NCBI GenBank assembly: GCA_009783295.1
Contig: WRHK01000005.1
Coordinates: forward strand, 1 to 64,000
Length of the DNA stretch: 64,000 nt
From: Promicromonosporaceae bacterium
GTDB lineage: Bacteria > Actinomycetota > Actinomycetes > Actinomycetales > Cellulomonadaceae
Reading direction: 5' to 3'
Below the pieces are notes generated by a model. That model worked only from the letters and a program-made list of their open reading frames with translations, did not search any database and was not told the DNA's origin. A program made the translations under genes and the position numbers. Shown here in pieces: positions 1 through 9,168 of the stretch. Numbering within the stretch: the stretch's first letter is position 1; each line of letters begins with the position of its first letter.

Positions 1-11
1 GGCTTCCCGTC

Positions 12-39
12 CGGGTCGAGGCCTGAAGCCCTCGACCCG
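12..39. terminator. Hairpin downstream of the DUF4190 gene
   Basis: Ten-base arms (CGGGTCGAGG at 12-21 and its complement at 30-39) face each other around an 8-base loop. A third degenerate copy of the right arm lies at 48-59. It lies beyond the stop of the minus-strand gene ending at 123, so it may act as its terminator. There is no T-tract, as is usual in high-GC actinobacteria. Confidence 0.4.
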
Positions 40-122
40 AGCGGAAAGCCTCGACCCGACGCAAGGCCCCGCCCGCGACAAAGGGGGCGCACCCACGGGC
101 GCGCACCCCTCGACGAAGAGCC

Positions 123-701
123 TCAGATCGTCCCCTGCCACCCGCCCGAGTGGGTCGAGGCCACGCTCACGGCGAAGATCACGATGACGATGACCAGCAG
201 CATCACCACGATGCCGACGGCGCCCAGCACGATGCCGGTGATCGCCATGCCGCGGCCCTCGGCACCGGTCTGCCGGATGCGGCCCATGCTCATGATCCCG
301 AGGATCAGGGCCGCGATCGAGGCCAGCACCGGGACCACGGTCAGACCCGCGATGCCGCACACGAGCGACGCGATCGCCAGGCCGTCGTTCGCCTGGTGCG
401 GGGCGCCGTAGCCGTACGGCGGCTGCGCGTACGGCCCCTGCGCCGCGTAGGGCTGGCCGGCGTACGGCTCCTGACCGGCGTACGGCGGCTGCGCCTGGTA
501 CGGCGGCTGCTGCGGGTACTGGCCGTACTGGTCGTAGTGCCCGTACTGGCCCGGCTGCGCGGGCGGCGTGGGCTGCGCGGGGTGCGCCTCCGGGCCCGGC
601 GCCGGCGGGAACCCGTACGAGGGCGGTGTCTGCCCCGGCGGGGTGGCGTCGTCGGCCGGGTCGCTCGGAGGGGGACCGTAGGGGTCGCTGCCGCTGCTCA
701 T
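123..701 (-). CDS. DUF4190 domain membrane protein with Pro/Tyr-rich N-terminus
   Basis: 192 residues. Residues about 1-105 are low-complexity and rich in P, Q, Y and G, with repeated QPPY/GQPY-like blocks. The C-terminal part holds two strongly hydrophobic segments, roughly 110-135 and 150-180, separated by a short loop containing RIRQTGAEGRG, which is the usual DUF4190 layout. Such proteins are common in actinobacteria and have no settled function. The start has no Shine-Dalgarno, but a TAGCAT box at 708-713 ends six bases before the ATG, so a leaderless transcript is likely. It sits downstream of pth but has its own apparent promoter. Confidence 0.85.
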   Translation of the reverse strand: MSSGSDPYGPPPSDPADDATPPGQTPPSYGFPPAPGPEAHPAQPTPPAQPGQYGHYDQYGQYPQQPPYQAQPPYAGQEPYAGQPYAAQGPYAQPPYGYGAPHQANDGLAIASLVCGIAGLTVVPVLASIAALILGIMSMGRIRQTGAEGRGMAITGIVLGAVGIVVMLLVIVIVIFAVSVASTHSGGWQGTI

Positions 702-710
702 GCCGTGATG

Positions 711-1319
711 CTAACGCTCAGCCTTCGTGTGGAACCTGCCCTGGGCGGCGAGCAGCCCCTCGGTGAGCACCATCTCGACGGCGTCGGCGGCGTCGTCGAC
801 CAGGATCGGCAGCTCCTTGCGCTCCGTGGCCGAGAAGTCCTTGAGCACGTAGTCGGCGGTGTCCATGCGGCCCGGCGGGCGGCCGACGCCCACGCGCACG
901 CGCACGTAGTCCTTGGTGCCGAGCGCCTTGGAGATGTCGCGCAGGCCGTTGTGGCCGCCTTCGCCGCCGCCGATCTTCAGCTTGATCGTGTCGAAGGGGA
1001 TGTCGACCTCGTCGTGCACCACCAGCACGTGGTCGGCGTCGATGCCGAAGTACTTGGCGAGGTTCGCGACCGGCCCGCCCGACGTGTTCATGTACGTGGT
1101 GGGCTTGCCCAGCACGACGCGCGGCCCCGGGCGCCCGCCGGGCAGCGTGCCCAGCCGCCCCTCGCCGACGACGGCCTGCGCGCGCGAGTGCCGCGAGTAC
1201 CGGGCGCCGGCCCGCTCGGCGAGCAGGTCGAGCACCATCTGCCCCACGTTGTGCCGGTTCCCCGCGTACTGCGCGCCGGGGTTCCCGAGCCCGACGACCA
1301 GCCAGGGTGTATCGGTCAT
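711..1319 (-). CDS. pth: Peptidyl-tRNA hydrolase
   Basis: 202 residues, normal length for bacterial Pth. It releases peptides from prematurely dissociated peptidyl-tRNA. The N-terminus reads [19 protein letters not shown] and contains the family's glycine-rich strand and catalytic histidine (H23). Further on are the conserved TYMNTSG segment and HDEVDIPFD with the partner aspartate, then [10 protein letters not shown]. The frame is open upstream to 1457, but the ATG at 1319 gives the canonical N-terminus and has a GGAGAGAG ribosome site upstream. The gene lies downstream of rplY in the same direction, a common actinobacterial order, with two hairpins in between. Confidence 0.97.
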   Translation of the reverse strand: MTDTPWLVVGLGNPGAQYAGNRHNVGQMVLDLLAERAGARYSRHSRAQAVVGEGRLGTLPGGRPGPRVVLGKPTTYMNTSGGPVANLAKYFGIDADHVLVVHDEVDIPFDTIKLKIGGGEGGHNGLRDISKALGTKDYVRVRVGVGRPPGRMDTADYVLKDFSATERKELPILVDDAADAVEMVLTEGLLAAQGRFHTKAER

Positions 1320-1337
1320 GCCGCGACTCTCTCCTTC

Positions 1338-1390
1338 GGTGGTTGAGCCTGTCGAGACCGCCTGCACGGGGGAGGCGGCCTCGACAGGCC
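1338..1390. repeat. GGTTGAGCCTGTCGAGACC-type inverted repeat
   Basis: Arms at 1347-1362 and 1374-1389 (GCCTGTCGAGACCGCC against GGCGGCCTCGACAGGC) pair with one mismatch around an 11-base loop. The left part resembles a short palindromic sequence scattered through many Micrococcales genomes (recollection, not checked). A shorter degenerate relative lies at 28024-28046. It sits between rplY and pth. Confidence 0.6.
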
Positions 1391-1409
1391 CGGCCGCCCC
1401 CGGACGCGC

Positions 1410-1445
1410 GAAGGCGCCCGGTACCAGACGGTACCGGGCGCCTTC
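1410..1445 (-). terminator. Perfect 15-bp hairpin after rplY
   Basis: Arms 1410-1424 and 1431-1445 are exact complements (GAAGGCGCCCGGTAC) around a 6-base loop. The hairpin begins nine bases beyond the rplY stop on the minus strand, the position expected of its intrinsic terminator. There is no clear U-tract. Confidence 0.75.
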
Positions 1446-1453
1446 GGGACGGA

Positions 1454-2050
1454 TCACTCCGCGGCAGCCTCGGCGGCCTCGGCGCCCTCGTCCTCGGTCT
1501 CGGCGGGGGCCTCGACCTGCGGCTCGTTGACGGTCACGACGATGTGCTCGCCGTCGGTGAGCAGCGTGACGCCCTGCGGGAGGGTGACGGTGGCGGCGGT
1601 GATGACGGTGCCGGCCTCGAGGCCCTCGATGGAGACCTCGACGTGCTGCGGCAGGTGCGTGGCCTCGGCCTCGACGTGCAGCGTCTGCGACTCGACCAGG
1701 TGGATGGTGCCGGGGGCCGACTCGCCGACGACGACGACGGGGACCTCGACGGCGATCTTCTCGCCGGCCTTCACGATCAGCAGGTCGATGTGCTCGATGA
1801 CGTCACCGATGGCGTCGCGCTGGACGTCCTTGGCGACGGCGAGCTGCGACGTGCCGTCGAGCTCGATCGAGAACAGGACGTTCGACTGGCGGAGGGCGAG
1901 CATCGACTCGTGACCCGGGAGGGCGACGTGGATCGGGTCGGCGCCGTGGCCGTACAGGACCGCGGGGACCTTGCCCTCGCGGCGGATGCGGCGGGCGGCG
2001 CCCTTGCCGAAGTCGGTGCGGGACTCGGCGACGAGCTTGATCTCAGCCAT
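1454..2050 (-). CDS. rplY: 50S ribosomal protein L25 (long CTC/TL5 form)
   Basis: 198 residues. It binds 5S rRNA in the large subunit. The N-terminal L25 fold starts [21 protein letters not shown] and includes the typical [11 protein letters not shown] segment. The second, beta-rich TL5/CTC domain follows, about residues 95-180, and the tail is acidic ([13 protein letters not shown]). The frame is open further upstream, but the ATG at 2050 has an AGGAG ribosome site and gives the family N-terminus. It is followed by a perfect terminator hairpin and then pth. The 226 bases between it and the next upstream gene hold nothing recognisable. Confidence 0.96.
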   Translation of the reverse strand: MAEIKLVAESRTDFGKGAARRIRREGKVPAVLYGHGADPIHVALPGHESMLALRQSNVLFSIELDGTSQLAVAKDVQRDAIGDVIEHIDLLIVKAGEKIAVEVPVVVVGESAPGTIHLVESQTLHVEAEATHLPQHVEVSIEGLEAGTVITAATVTLPQGVTLLTDGEHIVVTVNEPQVEAPAETEDEGAEAAEAAAE

Positions 2051-2276
2051 GGGGATACTCCTGACGAATTCGCTGGTGGTGCCGCTGGGGCAACCAGCGG
2101 AAGTTTGCTCTAGGGCGGCTGCGTCGACGCGGGACACATGACGGACTCGCGCGGGGCACCCGGGGCCGCGGCGTCGAACGCCGCGAGTGTCGGGTGCGGG
2201 ACCGCCCAGTCGATCACGGAGTCGTGGGGGGCGATCTCTCGCGGCCCGTCAGACGTCCCTCGCCGAGGCAACCTGG

Positions 2277-3422
2277 TTACTGTACCCGGCCCTGCGCCGT
2301 CGACGAAAACGGGGCGTCGCCGTCGGGAGCGGACGCCGCCTGCGGCGCCGCGGCGCGGTGCGGCTTGTAGACCACCTGGGCGTGGAACACGAACCGCACC
2401 AGGAACGCGACGACGATGAGCAGGGCCTGCACCAGCTCGGGGTGCAGCACCGTCTTCTCGACGATCCACCACAGCAGCAGCGTGCGCACTGCGGCCTCGG
2501 TGCCGTTGAACGTGAACGACTGCGCGAACCGCCGCCACACGTTCCCGTCGCGCAGGTCGCGGAACACGAACCGCTCCTGCAGCAGGAAGTTGGTGACGAT
2601 CGTCACCGCGTTGGAGGCGATGACGGCGGGCAGGTAGTGCATGCCCGCGCGCTGCAGCCCGGCCAGGATGGCCAGGTTGAGCAGGGCTCCGATGGCGCCG
2701 ATGACGGCGAAGGGCGACAGGCGCCCGAACCGGAGCGCCCACAGCTGCTGCACGTAGCGCACCCCGTTGGCGAACGACGCCTTCGACTCCCCCGCGAACC
2801 GCTCGCCGAACACGAACGGCTCCTCGACCACGGCGAGCTTGGTGCGGGCCAGCACCTCGAGCAGGATCTTGAACCCGCGCGGCTGGAGCGAGTCGAGGTC
2901 CACGCGCCCCGCGCGCACCGCGAAGAACCCGGTCATGGGGTCGGTCACGTTGCGCAGCTTGAGCGGGAACATCGAGCGGGCCAGCAGCCCGGACGCCTTG
3001 GACACGGCCTTGCGCCGCCAGCCGTCGAGGCCGCCGGCGTCGCCCGCCCCGGTGTACCGGGAGGCGACCACCACGTCGGCGTCGGCGTCGTCGCCGCGCC
3101 GCAGCAGCATCGGCACCAGCTCGGGCGGGTGCTGCAGGTCGCCGTCCATGACCACGGACCACTGCGACCCGCTCGCCTCGGCGGCGCGCAGCCCCTCGAC
3201 CACGGCGCCGCTCAGCCCGCCGACGGGCTCCGTGCGGTGGATCACGCGCACCGGCATCGGGGCCGTGCGGGCGACGTCGGCCATGATCGCGGGCGTGTCG
3301 TCCGTCGAGTCGTCCACGAACAGGACGTCGCCGCCGTCGGGCAGGACGGCGGCGAGGCGCCGCACGAGCTCGGCGACGTTCGGACCCTCGTTGTACGTGG
3401 GCACCACGACGGTGACGGACAC
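2277..3422 (-). CDS. GT2 glycosyltransferase fused to GtrA-like membrane domain
   Basis: 381 residues. Residues 1-220 form a family 2 glycosyltransferase of the polyprenyl-phosphate-sugar synthase type: VVVPTYNEGPN near the start, FVDDSTDDT, and a DGD motif at about 93-95 followed by LQHPP. Residues about 230-360 form a GtrA-like domain with four membrane segments (FAVIGAIGALLNL onwards). The fusion suggests it makes a lipid-linked sugar and helps move it across the membrane for cell-envelope glycosylation. This may supply the protein mannosyltransferase at 39.6 kb (inference). The GTG at 3422 is preferred to the upstream ATG because AGGAGG lies seven bases before it. Confidence 0.88.
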   Translation of the reverse strand: MSVTVVVPTYNEGPNVAELVRRLAAVLPDGGDVLFVDDSTDDTPAIMADVARTAPMPVRVIHRTEPVGGLSGAVVEGLRAAEASGSQWSVVMDGDLQHPPELVPMLLRRGDDADADVVVASRYTGAGDAGGLDGWRRKAVSKASGLLARSMFPLKLRNVTDPMTGFFAVRAGRVDLDSLQPRGFKILLEVLARTKLAVVEEPFVFGERFAGESKASFANGVRYVQQLWALRFGRLSPFAVIGAIGALLNLAILAGLQRAGMHYLPAVIASNAVTIVTNFLLQERFVFRDLRDGNVWRRFAQSFTFNGTEAAVRTLLLWWIVEKTVLHPELVQALLIVVAFLVRFVFHAQVVYKPHRAAAPQAASAPDGDAPFSSTAQGRVQ

Positions 3423-3478
3423 GCGGGGTCCTCCTGACGTCATCGGCTGAGCGCTGAGGTTTCGAGATTACCTGCACT

Positions 3479-3541
3479 CACCTGACCGCGACCTGACTGC
3501 GGCACCGGAGCAGTGCGACAGCCAGGTCGGCGTCAGGCGTG
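3479..3541 (-). terminator. Long imperfect hairpin after prs
   Basis: The segments 3479-3495 and 3523-3541 are complementary with two small bulges. An inner ACTGC/GCAGT stem lies in the loop. It lies just beyond the prs stop codon on the minus strand and is the likely end of the glmU-prs transcript. Confidence 0.55.
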
Positions 3542-3561
3542 ACGTGCGCCGACGCGTGCGG

Positions 3562-4545
3562 TCAGCTGTTGCCGTCGAACAGGCTCGTGACCGAGCCGTC
3601 GTCGAACACCTCGCGGATGGCGCGGGCGAGCAGCGGCGCGATGGGCAGCACCGTGAGCTCGGCGAAGCGCTTGGCCGGGGCGATCGGCAGGGTGTCGGTG
3701 ATGACCACCTCGGACGCGCCGCACTCGTGCAGGCGCTGGGCGGCGGGGGCGGAGAGCACGCCGTGCGTCGCCGCGACAACGACCGACTTGGCGCCCGCGT
3801 CGAGGATGACCTTCACGGCCTCGGCGATGGTGCCGCCGGTGTCGATGAGGTCGTCGACCAGCACGCACTCGCGGCCCTCGACCTCGCCGACGATGCGGTT
3901 GGCGTGCGACTTGTTGGGCTGCGTGACGTCACGCGTCTTGTGCACGAACGCCAGCGGGCAGCCGCCCAGCTTGGCCGCCCACTGCTCGGCGACGCGGATG
4001 CGGCCGGCGTCGGGCGAGACCACGGCGACGTTCTCGAGGTCGACGCGCGTGCGCACGTAGTCCGTCAGCACGGGCATGGCCCACAGGTGGTCGACGGGGC
4101 CGTCGAAGAAGCCCTGGATCTGCGGGGTGTGCAGGTCGACGCTCATGATGCGGTCGGCGCCGGCGGTCTTGAGCAGGTCGGCCACCAGGCGGGCCGAGAT
4201 GGGCTCGCGGCCGCGGGACTTCTTGTCCTGGCGGGCGTACGCGAAGAACGGCGCCACGACCGTGATCCGGTGGGCCGAGGCGCGCTTGGCGGCGTCGACC
4301 ATGAGCAGCTGCTCCATGAGCCACTGGTTCACGGGCTGCGTGTGCGACTGGATCAGGAAGATGTCGGTGCCGCGGATCGACTCGCCGAAGCGGACGTACG
4401 TCTCGCTGTTGGCGAAGTCGTACGCGGAGACGGGCAGGAGCGCGATGTCGAGCTCCTTGGCGACCGCCTCGGCGAGCTCGGGGTGCGCCCGCCCGGAGGC
4501 GAGGACCAGCTCGCGGTCGGCCGTGCCGTGGATCGACGTGTTCAT
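3562..4545 (-). CDS. prs: Ribose-phosphate pyrophosphokinase
   Basis: 327 residues. It makes PRPP from ribose 5-phosphate and ATP for nucleotide, histidine and tryptophan synthesis. The sequence carries VAPFFAYARQDKKSRGREP (ATP-binding flexible-loop region), SVDLHTPQIQGFF, and the PRPP-binding loop CVLVDDLIDTGGT. The start codon shares one base with the glmU stop (TGATG), so translation is probably coupled. The glmU-prs order is conserved in actinobacteria. Confidence 0.97.
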   Translation of the reverse strand: MNTSIHGTADRELVLASGRAHPELAEAVAKELDIALLPVSAYDFANSETYVRFGESIRGTDIFLIQSHTQPVNQWLMEQLLMVDAAKRASAHRITVVAPFFAYARQDKKSRGREPISARLVADLLKTAGADRIMSVDLHTPQIQGFFDGPVDHLWAMPVLTDYVRTRVDLENVAVVSPDAGRIRVAEQWAAKLGGCPLAFVHKTRDVTQPNKSHANRIVGEVEGRECVLVDDLIDTGGTIAEAVKVILDAGAKSVVVAATHGVLSAPAAQRLHECGASEVVITDTLPIAPAKRFAELTVLPIAPLLARAIREVFDDGSVTSLFDGNS

Positions 4546-6065
4546 CAGTGTCCTTCGCTCTCGGCGCCGTCGCTGGTGGGTGAATTGTGGTCCCGCTCGG
4601 CGGCGCCCGCACCGGCGGAGGCGGCCGCTGATGCCTGGGCCGCCGCCGTACCGGGCCGCTTGCGCTCGGTCCAGCCGGCCGAGTTGTGCTGGTGCGCGCG
4701 CCCGACGCCGAGGGCCCCCGCCGGGACGTCCTCGGTGATCACGGAGCCGGCGGCCGTGTACGCGCCGTCGCCCACCGAGACCGGCGCGACCAGCACCGTG
4801 TCCGAGCCGGTGCGCACGTGCGAGCCGATGGTGGTGCGGTGCTTGTTCACGCCGTCGTAGTTGGCGACGATCGTCGCGGCGCCCAGGTTGGTCCCCTCGC
4901 CGATGGTGGCGTCGCCCACGTAGGACAGGTGCGGCACCTTGGAGCCGGCGCCCACCTGCGAGTTCTTGACCTCGACGAACGCGCCGATCTTGCCCTGGGC
5001 GCCCAGCACGGTGCCGGGGCGCAGGTAGCTGAACGGGCCCACGGTGGCGCCCGCCTCGATGACCGACAGCGAGCCGTGCGTGCGGACCACCGTCGCGCCC
5101 TCGCCGACCTCCATGTCGGTGAGCGTGGTGTCCGGGCCGATGGTCGCGCCCGTGGCCACCCTGGTGGCGCCGAGCAGCTGCGTGCCGGGCAGCAGCGTGA
5201 CGTCCTGCTCCAGCTCGACGTCGACGTCGATCCACGTGGACGACGGGTCGACGATGGTGACGCCGTCGAGCATCCAGCGCTCGAGCGTGCGGCGGTTGAG
5301 CTCGGCGCCCAGCACGCTCAGCGCCAGGCGGTCGTTGGTGCCCTCGACCGTCATCGGGTCGTCGGTGATGACGGCGCGGACCGTGCGGCCCTCGGCCCGG
5401 GCGAACGCGACGACGTCGGTGAGGTACATCTCGCCCTGCGCGTTGTCCTGCGTGACGGAGCGCAGGCCGCGGCGCAGCACGTCGGCGTCGAACACGAAGA
5501 TCGAGGCGTTGATCTCGCGGATCTCGCGCTGGGCGTCGGTGGCGTCCTTGTGCTCCACGATGGCGAGCACGTCACCCGTGCCCTCCTCGCGCACGATCCG
5601 GCCGTAGCCGGTCGCGTCGGCGACGACGGTGGTGAGGATCGTCACGGCGTTGCCGTCCTCGTGGTGGGCCGCGACGAGCTGGCCCAGCGTGGCGCCGTCG
5701 AGCAGCGGCACGTCGCTCGCGGTGACGACGACGGCGCCGTCGATCTCGCCCGCCAGCGCGTCGAGCGCCTCGAGGCCCACCTGCGCGGCCCGGCCGGTGC
5801 CGGGCACCTCGTCCTGGTCGACGACGACGGCGTCGGCGTCGATCCGCGCGACCTCGGCCGCGACCAGGTCCCGCCCGTGCCGCACGACGACGGCCAGGTG
5901 CGCGGGCGCCAGCTCGCGGCCCGCCGCCATCGCGTGCCCCAGCAGCGTGCGACCGCCGACGGCGTGCAGCACCTTGGGCCGGGACGACTTCATACGGGTG
6001 CCCTGCCCTGCGGCGAGGACGACGACCGCGGCCGGTGCCGTGGTCGCGGGGGTTTCGGTCGACAC
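4545..6065 (-). CDS. glmU: Bifunctional UDP-GlcNAc pyrophosphorylase / GlcN-1-P acetyltransferase
   Basis: 506 residues. The N-terminal uridylyltransferase half begins VVLAAGQGTRMKSSRPKVL, the nucleotide-binding signature. The C-terminal half is a left-handed beta-helix of hexapeptide repeats, from about residue 270 to 460, that carries the acetyltransferase site (SYVGDATIGEGTNLG, NYDGVNKHRT). The product UDP-GlcNAc feeds peptidoglycan synthesis. A Pro/Ala-rich tail of about 45 residues follows. The GTG at 6065 is chosen because it gives the expected short leader before the signature; the frame extends upstream through the tRNA gene. prs follows with a one-base overlap. Confidence 0.96.
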   Translation of the reverse strand: MSTETPATTAPAAVVVLAAGQGTRMKSSRPKVLHAVGGRTLLGHAMAAGRELAPAHLAVVVRHGRDLVAAEVARIDADAVVVDQDEVPGTGRAAQVGLEALDALAGEIDGAVVVTASDVPLLDGATLGQLVAAHHEDGNAVTILTTVVADATGYGRIVREEGTGDVLAIVEHKDATDAQREIREINASIFVFDADVLRRGLRSVTQDNAQGEMYLTDVVAFARAEGRTVRAVITDDPMTVEGTNDRLALSVLGAELNRRTLERWMLDGVTIVDPSSTWIDVDVELEQDVTLLPGTQLLGATRVATGATIGPDTTLTDMEVGEGATVVRTHGSLSVIEAGATVGPFSYLRPGTVLGAQGKIGAFVEVKNSQVGAGSKVPHLSYVGDATIGEGTNLGAATIVANYDGVNKHRTTIGSHVRTGSDTVLVAPVSVGDGAYTAAGSVITEDVPAGALGVGRAHQHNSAGWTERKRPGTAAAQASAAASAGAGAAERDHNSPTSDGAESEGH

Positions 6066-6103
6066 GGGAGGGAGACCTTCCTGCTCGGGATGTCTTTCGG
6101 GGG

Positions 6104-6175
6104 CTCCGCCCCCAGGACTCGAACCTGGACCAAGGGCACCAAAAACCCCTGTGCTGCCGATTACACCAAGGCGGA
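6104..6175 (-). tRNA. tRNA-Gln (anticodon UUG)
   Basis: 72 nt and folds fully. The acceptor stem TCCGCCT/GGGCGGA has a terminal T-G pair. The D-stem is GTG/CAC. The anticodon stem GGGGT/GCCCT encloses loop TTTTGGT with anticodon TTG. The T-arm is CCAGG-TTCGAGT-CCTGG and the discriminator is G. CCA is not encoded. It lies immediately upstream of glmU on the same strand. Confidence 0.95.
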
Positions 6176-6285
6176 TCGGGTGCCATCCGGCGGACGACCG
6201 CCCCGCACCCCCCCGACAGTCTGCCAGGTCGCCGCGCCACGCCGGGAACCGTCCGGGGATCCGCGACGCCAGGCACAATGTCTCC

Positions 6286-6942
6286 ATGCCCGCAGCCCCT
6301 CGCGACACCCGCCGCCCCGCAGCCCGGGCCCCGCGCGCCCGCATGACGGCCAGCGAGCGGCGTGAACAGCTCGTCGCGGTGAGCCGGGGCCTGTTCGCCG
6401 AGAAGGGCTTCGACGGCACCAGCGTCGAGGAGATCGCCGCCCGCGCCGAGGTGTCCAAGCCGGTCGTGTACGAGCACTTCGGGGGCAAGGAGGGCATCTA
6501 CGCCGTCGTCGTCGACCGCGAGGTGCAGGCCCTCACCGGGGCGCTCAAGGGGTCGCTCGCCGAGGGCGGCCACCCCAAGGTGCTCGTCGAGCGCACGGCC
6601 CTGGCCCTGCTCGACTACATCGAGACGCACGAGGACGGGTTCCGCATCCTGGTGCGCGACTCCCCCGTCGCGCAGGCGACGGGCACGTTCAGCTCCCTCA
6701 TCGGCGACGTCGCCACCCAGGTGCAGCACCTGCTCGAGGACCAGTTCACGCGCAACGGGCTCGACCCGCGCCCCGCCCCGCTGTACGCGCAGATGCTCGT
6801 CGGGATGATCGCGCTGACCGGCCAGTACTGGCTCGACGCCCGCTCCCCCAAGAAGACCGAGGTGGCCGCCCACCTGGTCAACCTCGCGTGGAACGGCCTC
6901 AAGGGCATGGAGAAGAAGCCGGAGCTCACCAAGCCCCGCTGA
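6286..6942 (+). CDS. TetR-family transcriptional regulator
   Basis: 218 residues. The N-terminal DNA-binding domain is clear: RREQLVAVSRGLFAEKGFDGTSVEEIAARAEVSKPVVYEHFGGKEGIYAVVV, with the helix-turn-helix at about residues 42-62. The C-terminal ligand domain resembles TetR_C domains of actinobacterial regulators. A basic Arg/Ala-rich leader of about 20 residues precedes it; an internal ATG at 6343 is the alternative start. It is followed at 69 bases by an ABC exporter pair it may control. A short inverted repeat at 6944-6962 could be its operator. Confidence 0.93.
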   Translation: MPAAPRDTRRPAARAPRARMTASERREQLVAVSRGLFAEKGFDGTSVEEIAARAEVSKPVVYEHFGGKEGIYAVVVDREVQALTGALKGSLAEGGHPKVLVERTALALLDYIETHEDGFRILVRDSPVAQATGTFSSLIGDVATQVQHLLEDQFTRNGLDPRPAPLYAQMLVGMIALTGQYWLDARSPKKTEVAAHLVNLAWNGLKGMEKKPELTKPR

Positions 6943-6943
6943 C

Positions 6944-6962
6944 GTCACGGTTCGGTGACCGT
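6944..6962. promoter_or_regulatory. Possible operator upstream of the ABC exporter
   Basis: Nested inverted repeats: GTCAC/GTGAC at 6944-6948 and 6955-6959, and ACGGT/ACCGT at 6947-6951 and 6958-6962. They lie between the TetR stop and the exporter genes. The size and place suit a TetR site, but the arms are short. Confidence 0.25.
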
Positions 6963-7010
6963 TGCCCGTCGGAACGGCTTGTGGCTGGTCACCTGGGGCA
7001 GGATCGACCC

Positions 7011-7925
7011 GTGACAGCCCTGGAGCTCGAGAACCTCACCAAGTCCTACGGCGACCGCCAGGCCCTCGACGGGGCCACCTTCTCCGTCGGATCCGGCGAG
7101 ATCTTCGGCTTCGTCGGGTCCAACGGCGCCGGCAAGACGACGGCGATGCGCATCGTCCTGGGCGTCCTCGCCGCCGACGACGGCGAGGTGCGCTGGGCCG
7201 GCCGCCCCATCACGCTCGACGACCGGCGCCGCATCGGGTACATGCCCGAGGAGCGCGGGCTCTACCCGAAGATGAAGGTGGGCCAGCAGCTCGAGTACCT
7301 CGCCCGCCTCCACGGGCTCACCGCCGCCGCCGCGACCGCCGCCACGAAGCGCTGGACCGAGACCCTCGGCGTCGCCGAGCGCCTGGGCGACGAGGTGCAG
7401 AAGCTCTCCCTCGGCAACCAGCAGCGCGTGCAGCTCGCCGCCGCCCTGGTGCACGAACCCGACGTGCTCGTGCTCGACGAGCCGTTCTCCGGCCTCGACC
7501 CCGTGGCCGTCGACGTCATGAGCGGCGTGCTGCGCGAACGCTCCGCCGCCGGCGTCCCCGTCGTGTTCTCGTCCCACCAGCTCGACCTGGTGGAGCGGCT
7601 GTGCGACCGCGTCGGCATCATCCGGTCCGGCCGCATGGTGGCCACGGGCACCATCGACGAGCTGCGCCGCACCGACCGGCCCCGCTGGGCGGTGGTCGGG
7701 CCGCCGCCGTCGGCCTGGGCGAACCAGCTGTCCGGCGCGCGCGTGCTGAGCGACGACGACGCCGCGGGCGCCCGCCGCACCGTCGTCGAGACGCCCGGCG
7801 GCGACGGGCAGGACGTGCTGGCCGCGGCGCTCGCCGCGGGCTCCGTGCACGAGTTCGCGCCCTCGCGCCCCTCGCTCTCCGACCTGTTCCGCCACGCCGT
7901 CGCGTCCGAGGAGGCCGCCCGATGA
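7011..7925 (+). CDS. ABC transporter ATP-binding protein (ABC-2 exporter)
   Basis: 304 residues. The P-loop is GSNGAGKT at about residues 41-48, the signature LSLGNQQRV, and Walker B with catalytic glutamate VLVLDEPFSGLDP. The C-terminal 80 residues match the DUF4162-type extension of NatA-like ATPases. The GTG start at 7011 has AGGA seven bases upstream. It overlaps the permease gene by four bases (ATGA), so the two form one exporter. The cargo cannot be told from sequence; sodium or drug export is typical for NatAB relatives. Confidence 0.94.
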   Translation: MTALELENLTKSYGDRQALDGATFSVGSGEIFGFVGSNGAGKTTAMRIVLGVLAADDGEVRWAGRPITLDDRRRIGYMPEERGLYPKMKVGQQLEYLARLHGLTAAAATAATKRWTETLGVAERLGDEVQKLSLGNQQRVQLAAALVHEPDVLVLDEPFSGLDPVAVDVMSGVLRERSAAGVPVVFSSHQLDLVERLCDRVGIIRSGRMVATGTIDELRRTDRPRWAVVGPPPSAWANQLSGARVLSDDDAAGARRTVVETPGGDGQDVLAAALAAGSVHEFAPSRPSLSDLFRHAVASEEAAR

Positions 7926-9151
7926 GCACGCTCCCGACCACGACCCCGCACGGCCCCGCGCCCCTGTCGACGGTCCAGGCGACGATGCTCGTGGCGCGCC
8001 GCGAGATCGACACGCGCGTGCGCGCGAAGTCCTTCCAGATCACCACCGTGCTGTTCGTGCTGGTGGTGGTCGCGGGCATCCTCGTGGCGCACTTCGTCGG
8101 CGGGCGCACGCACACGATCGACGTCGGCACCACCGACGGGGGCGTCGTCGCCGCGGTGCAGCAGGCGGGCCGGTCGGCCGGGCTCGACCTGGCGGTCACG
8201 ACCGTCCCGTCGCAGGACGTCGGCGAGGCCAAGCTGCGCGACGGCAGCCTCGCCGCGCTCGTGGTGCCGGAGGCGGGCGGCAGCGACGGCTTCTCCGTCG
8301 TCGTGAAGCAGACGCTCGACTCCCAGCTGCGCACCGTCCTCGACGGGCTGGCCCGGCAGCAGACGCTCGACTCCGAGGTGTCCGCCCTGGGCGGCGACCC
8401 GGCGGCGGTGACGGCGAAGGTGCTGGGCGCCCAGGCGCACGTCACGGCGCTGGAGCCGCAGAGCCAGCAGGACACCGCGCAGCTGGTGGTCGCCTACCTG
8501 GCCGGCGTGCTCATGTACATCACCCTGATGATCGGCTCGCAGCTGGTGGCGCAGGGCGTGGTCGAGGAGAAGACGTCGCGCGTCGTCGAGCTGCTGCTCT
8601 CCACGGTCCGGCCCGCGCAGCTCATGGCGGGCAAGGTGATCGGCATCGGCGCGGTCGCCCTGCTCCAGGTGGGGATCACCGTGATCGCGGCCGCCGTCGC
8701 GGCCACCCGGACGGGCGTGCTCGACACGAGCTCCCTGCAGATGGGGCCCGTGGTGCTGTGGGCCGTGCTGTGGTTCTTGGTGGGCTTCACGACGTTCTCG
8801 ATCCTGTTCGCGGCCCTCGGCGCGCTCGTGTCGCGGCAGGAGGAGGTCAGCTCCGTGGTCACGCCCGTGACCATGGTGATGGTGCTGCCGTACGTGTTCG
8901 GGCTCGCGGTGCTGATCCCGGACCCGCACAACCAGATCGGCACGGTCGCGTCGTTCATCCCGTTCTTCGCCCCGTTCCTCATGCCGATCCGCGCCGCCCT
9001 CGGCGTCGCGCCCCTGTGGGAGCTGCTGCTGTCGCTCGCGATCTCGCTCGTAGTGCTGCCCGTGCTGGTGTGGGCGGCCGGGCGCATCTACTCGAACGCC
9101 GTGCTGCGCACCGGCGCCCGAGTGAGCCTCAAGGACGCGCTGCGCGGGTGA
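7922..9151 (+). CDS. ABC-2 type permease (NatB-like)
   Basis: 409 residues. One membrane segment lies near residues 38-58 (TTVLFVLVVVAGILVAHFV), then a large extracytoplasmic domain of about 120 residues. Five or more helices follow from about 185 (VVAYLAGVLMYITLMIGSQLVAQGVVEEKTSRVVELLLSTV). The EEKTSRV...EllLs segment is typical of NatB/ABC-2 permeases. It pairs with the ATPase whose stop overlaps its start. Confidence 0.92.
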   Translation: MSTLPTTTPHGPAPLSTVQATMLVARREIDTRVRAKSFQITTVLFVLVVVAGILVAHFVGGRTHTIDVGTTDGGVVAAVQQAGRSAGLDLAVTTVPSQDVGEAKLRDGSLAALVVPEAGGSDGFSVVVKQTLDSQLRTVLDGLARQQTLDSEVSALGGDPAAVTAKVLGAQAHVTALEPQSQQDTAQLVVAYLAGVLMYITLMIGSQLVAQGVVEEKTSRVVELLLSTVRPAQLMAGKVIGIGAVALLQVGITVIAAAVAATRTGVLDTSSLQMGPVVLWAVLWFLVGFTTFSILFAALGALVSRQEEVSSVVTPVTMVMVLPYVFGLAVLIPDPHNQIGTVASFIPFFAPFLMPIRAALGVAPLWELLLSLAISLVVLPVLVWAAGRIYSNAVLRTGARVSLKDALRG

Positions 9152-9168
9152 GCAGGCGCCGCCCGATG

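Noticed and set aside
2051-2276. Small gene between rplY and the glycosyltransferase
   Set aside because: Open frames exist on both strands, but none has a ribosome site or recognisable composition.
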